From NCBI GenBank assembly GCA_025331565.1, contig JAFREQ010000038.1, forward strand, positions 3,162,001-3,226,000: a stretch of DNA of 64,000 nucleotides, written 5' to 3'. Below the pieces are notes generated by a model. That model ran no database searches. It worked only from the letters and a program-made list of their open reading frames with translations, and had not been told where the DNA came from. Of the stretch, positions 59,571 to 64,000 are shown piece after piece; the stretch's first letter is position 1, and each line of letters opens with the position of its first letter. The position numbers and the translations under genes are program-made. This DNA is from Holacanthus passer (taxonomy: Eukaryota > Chordata > Actinopteri > Pomacanthidae).

Positions 59571-62500
59571 CTTATTAATATACAATTATATTATGTCTGT
59601 GTGATAAAGGGCAAGCATTGAACTGATTCTTTGGTGAGAACAATAATCTTCAGTCTCCACTGTTCTCTGTGATTAGTTTTGAAACATGAGTCTTGCAGTG
59701 CAGTGTGTGCAGCCTTGTCATAAACAGTTATGGTTTCTTATTGATCATATGATGAACCTTCCGGTCTTGTTTTTCTCCAGTTTCTTTCAAGTGCTGCGTG
59801 TGATCTCCTGAGTGCTTTGAACAGAGTTGTTAAACCATGACGGTGTAGCAACCACAACCTGTCAAACTTGTTGTTGTTCAAGGTGTGAACCACTGGACCT
59901 ATCCACCAGTGTGAACCTATTATTTAATGAGTGGATTAAGACCTTAAAACTGCATCAATCAATATTTTTATCTTAACACTGAATAATCTGCCATGTTAAT
60001 GTCAAAGGGGTAACTCAAAATGATTATCACCCAACTCTTAGCTTTTGAGGCCCTTTTAGCTTGTTGTTTTGATTATATTATCCTAAAAATTATAGCATCA
60101 TTCCATCTCATCTATGTTGAACACAGTTTGAAGAAAATCTTAGATTAATTTGGTGCACACCACCAGCCTAGCATCAGACAGTAAAGTTAGGAACCAGCTG
60201 GTAAGAGCCTAGTAGCCAATGAGCCAGATATTTTTCTCAGTTGGTAGAGAACAAAATGGAGCTAAAAAGAGAGTGAATATTGAAGTTTTATCAGGTGGAC
60301 AGAAACACAACTCTAAATGAATGCTAATGTTACTTTGTGTGTGCTGGAAAAGAAATTAGACAGTTGTTTGCTGGCTTGTTAGTCATGCCAGCATTAGGTG
60401 TCTTCTTTTGCCCCAAAGTGGCTAAAAAACTTCAATGAAATCAAAGCCATACAGATTATGTTGGATTTAGTTTGGTTTCATTGCAATGGGCCTCATTGTA
60501 ATCAGGATATGCAGATTATATTTCTGCACAGAAATTGAAGTTTTTTTTATAGCAGCAGACCTCACAGTAATGACAGAAATGTGAATGTTCTGGCCAGTGA
60601 TGAGGGCCAGACAGAAAAGTTGCTGGAAGGTCAATGCCAAGCTTTTAACAGTGCAATATCAATGAGATTTTTCTGCTCTCCATTAGTGTTTGTGAACTAC
60701 TTTATCTGTGTATGACTATGTTTGCATAATTGGACTCGAATCAGCGAGTGAATAAGTCGTCTGAACTCTGAACATTCTCTGTGGGTTTGGGCGGCTGGAG
60801 TGTCTCTAGTCTTTCTCCAGTAAGGACCAATTAGGATTAATGAGCTGGGAGGACAAACAACACAGAATCAAGTTGAGAAAAGATGCTTATTGTTCCCCTG
60901 AAGACGCCAGCAAAAGGCTCTAAAGCCAGAGTTAATTTTTACTACGAACAACAAACAGGCTGAATCTCCTCTTATTACTGAGCAGATTAGTTTTAGCTCT
61001 ACAAACATTTCCTGGAGGCAGAGACGGCCCAGAAGCATTATAATGTGCTGTTTTTGTTGAGAATGTGCCAGGTTTCAACTCTGTAATAAACATATAGGAT
61101 ATTGCAGAGTCATAGTCTTGCTGCTAGTTTTATATGGAGCCCAAAAGTGGTCAAGCTTTTAGTTTAGGTTTCTTTTTTTCTTCATGTCTTTCAATGAAGG
61201 CAGGGTCTCGATCTAGCTCTGTGAATTTTTTTTCCACCCCACTGACCACAATAACATTAGATCAAATACTTCACAGTGGATATTAGTACCTAATTTTCTG
61301 ATGATAAAACTCTGCATATCTATTCAAAGTAAATGAGTATGGGGACAGTGGAAAAAAGTGTTTCCATATCTAAATGACTAAATGAAAATTTATTTATTTT
61401 TAATTTTTTTAGCCTCAATCTTTTCAATGCTTTATTCCCAGGGTAAATTCAGTTTAAAATCTAGAATGATAATTCTTTGACCATATTACTAATACAGCTA
61501 ACTGGCTAATTTTTTAGGCCAGAAACATGTGAGTCACTCAAAGAAAGGGGCACCACTGTTATGAACAGTGATATGAAATAAAAAGTGACAGTTCAACAAA
61601 TTGACATTTTGAAATTAAAAAATGAACTGACTTTTGAAAAGGGGAATTTCAAATAGAATGTTCTAGAAAACTGTTGATATGAGCATAAGAGCTTGATTTT
61701 AGTGGTTTCTTAAATGATGTCACAGTTCATTAGTTCATTTATATATCAATTCATAATTAATGTTTATTCATTCATTATGTCTTTTTCACTTTTTTAAATA
61801 TTGCACACTTTGGGGCCCCATAAATTTGGAGTATTGGCACATTAGTTTTCCTTATAGGCTAATGTCAGAAGTTAAACTGTGACAATCTTGCTATAGACAG
61901 TAGTATGGTTTATAAGCAAATGTCCCACTGTGTGAAGTGTGAAACATCTACTATATATTCCTGCACGCTAAACTCAATCACCCATGCAGAAATGCACAGT
62001 AATTTGAATGCATCCATGATTTAATGTGATTTAATGTTCCATAGTGCTTTATGGTGTTAGTGTGACTGCTAACATCCCAGCCAATAAATGCTGTCAAGAA
62101 GGCAAAGAAGAAAATTCTGGAGAAAACCCTACATATTTAAAATTGTCACGAGTTGGCACAAAATGTAAGCCAACAGCAGCTTAAATCCAAAAATATCTTC
62201 ATGGGGACTTGGCCTGATCTTAAGTAACCAGTTTGAGCCAAAGTGTAGTGCACATGTGTGTGCTTTTGTCTGGCCTGAGATTCCCTGGAACAATGTACAG
62301 TAACACAGGAAAAAGATTATCAGTTCTATTATTGTGAGGACGGAAGTTTGTATCCCCGTCCGCCACACACATCACAATGCTGGCTCAGTATAGAAACAAA
62401 GTCCCTGAGAATAAACACACACTTCTGCCAATACAACCAGAGCTACTAAAGCGGCTTAGGGGTAACTTTGGAAAACCACCCATTCACCACACTGTCGAAC

Positions 62501-63400
62501 ATCCTGCACAGGCCGCTGTTCGACATCTCTTCTCTGCTGGTGTTTTAAGCAGCGTGGTGGGCTGAAAGCAGAGATGTAGTACAGTAAATGGTAAATATGT
62601 TTACATTCAGTTTTCACTTTGTATGTGTAGAGTAGAACCTAGATGACCTTTTTGCCCGACATATATTTTATGTCATAATATGAGCTCTAAGGAGAAGATG
62701 ATTTTGCAACTTTTTTCTGGCCCAGTTTTGTATTTTCATATACTTAGAACAACATTGTCACCAGACCTATTTCTTTTTAGTTTTAGGTTCAGGTTAGGTT
62801 AAATTCTATCAATAGATTTAGGTCAAAATAGGTTATTTTGGTGAAAGTTACACTTCCTTAATTTGTCATACACATAGTTCATTATTATAACTCATGTGTG
62901 ACCTGTGCAGATTTCCAAAGCTGTAAGCTGGGAGGAAAAAATACAAATTCCCTCTGAGATCAAGCTGAAAAATGTCTACAATCCACAGGGACTCGAGGGA
63001 AAGGGAGGCAAAATAGCTTATATCAATGCATCCAGCATTTCTTGGATGGAGCACTTTCCTGCTGCTGCCACTGACCATAATAGCATTAGAAATAGATTTT
63101 GTCTATATTAAACAAAGAACAATTAATGGGGGTGGGATTCGTTCTGACGTAACCAGGCTAGATAACAAGTTCATTTAAAGATGTTTTCTTTTACAATTGT
63201 AAAGTCAATAAAGTTGATTTTAATAAAGGGTTATAATAATATATAATAATTATTATAATAATTCCTCAAATCTGCAGATGGTGTTAAGAAAATAAGGGCC
63301 GGGGTATTAACTGGTTTCTACGTGTTGTCTGACCACGTCGGAAATCAAAAGTGTTCAGAGCAGCCAAAGTCAAAGGCGGAATGAAAAACAGCCTGCTAAT

Positions 63401-63440
63401 GTCCCCACTGTGGGACGAATAAAGGTTTATCTTATCTTAT
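63401..63440 (+). mobile_element. L2-type LINE 3' tail
   Basis: GTCCCCACTGTGGGACGAAT AAAGGTTTATCTTATCTTAT, nearly the consensus of the other copies. Confidence 0.75.
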
Positions 63441-63951
63441 CACAGAGAGGGGATGTGGTGTTTGCTTTTAAATATGGAGATAATGATGCACATTTTCAGA
63501 TATGGTCACTTTTACACATGAAAAGAGACAGTAAAATTGTGAAGAGGGAGCTTGGGCAGAAGTTATCACATTGCCGCAGCTGCTTGAAGTGGGTGTGAAT
63601 GTGAATGGAAAGTGAATTGGCGGAGGGGGTTCCAAAACTACTTGATCATCCAACAAGCGGTTCACATGGAGTGTACTAGCCCCTCTGGACTTTACCTGAT
63701 TTATAAAGCTTTTGTGAAGTGTTTTTTTTACCTCAGTTATACCTTTTCAGGCCTTTGAAAGTAGTTCAAGAAAATTAAATGAAAGGCCAAAATCTCCCTT
63801 TGATTAAACTGCTTACAGCTCATGCCCACGTGGAGTCTTGCGCTGCGTTCAGGTCAGAAAGGTTGAGAACCACAGTATTAGATTGTTACTTGTTGTCCTC
63901 TGTGTGTCAGTGAGATAGAGGTGTGTGTGTGGTCGTTTGTATGTGTGCCTC

Positions 63952-63959
<8 letters not shown>

Positions 63960-63986
<27 letters not shown>
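63960..63986. repeat. (TG)n microsatellite
   Basis: TG run at the right edge of the window. Confidence 0.95.
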
Positions 63987-63989
<3 letters not shown>

Positions 63990-64000
63990 TAAACAGGAAG

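Larger units (their letters stand above)
44588..64000 (+). other. ubash3b intron 1 (over 19 kb, continues past the window)
   Basis: No further ubash3b exon or other gene was recognised. UBASH3B has a very long first intron in other vertebrates, so this is expected. Contents I can support are listed separately (microsatellites, LINE tails, a SINE, a hAT fragment). The rest is unremarkable AT-rich sequence; conserved enhancers may be present but cannot be seen from one genome. Confidence 0.75.

Noticed and set aside
1..64000. CRISPR array, operons, bacterial-type terminators or riboswitches
   Set aside because: The window is vertebrate nuclear DNA with spliced genes. Tandem repeats are simple microsatellites without spacers.

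Overview
The window is nuclear DNA of a teleost fish, most likely a percomorph; I cannot name the species. The evidence is intron-rich genes with GT-AG exons, (CA)n microsatellites, and many interspersed repeats typical of fish (L2-type LINE tails, hAT elements and MITEs, a BEL/Pao element). The long open frames are mostly chance. The real genes were found by joining short exons through splice sites and reading phase.

Layout. 1-4387 (minus): first six exons of an alpha-2-macroglobulin gene, running off the left edge. 4388-10384: intergenic repeats, including an LTR/gag remnant joined to a LINE fragment, a second LINE piece and MITEs. 10385-13198 (minus): a complete eight-exon PIM-like serine/threonine kinase (441 aa). 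13978-23732: a diverged segmental duplication carrying five vault RNA (vtRNA) genes on the plus strand, split by hAT and BEL/Pao insertions. 25099-31111 (plus): complete usf1 (10 coding exons, 299 aa). 32111-43556 (plus): complete gkup (23 coding exons, 622 aa), a nucleotidyltransferase plus GHMP kinase predicted to salvage glucuronate to UDP-glucuronate. 44460 to the right edge (plus): coding exon 1 of ubash3b and more than 19 kb of its first intron.

How they relate. The protein genes are not an operon or pathway: a protease inhibitor, a kinase, a transcription factor, a sugar-nucleotide enzyme and a phosphatase adaptor. The vtRNA cluster is the most interesting locus. It has five copies of 104-106 nt with A box, B box, closing terminal stem and T-run. 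Changes in the internal hairpin are compensatory. Two promoter classes occur; in one, an AP-1-like site and a TATA box sit at identical distances (-41 and -31) in all three copies.

Coordinates of exons come from hand reading of splice sites and phase, and all internal phases agree. Repeat family names come from memory of fish repeats and are less certain than the genes.
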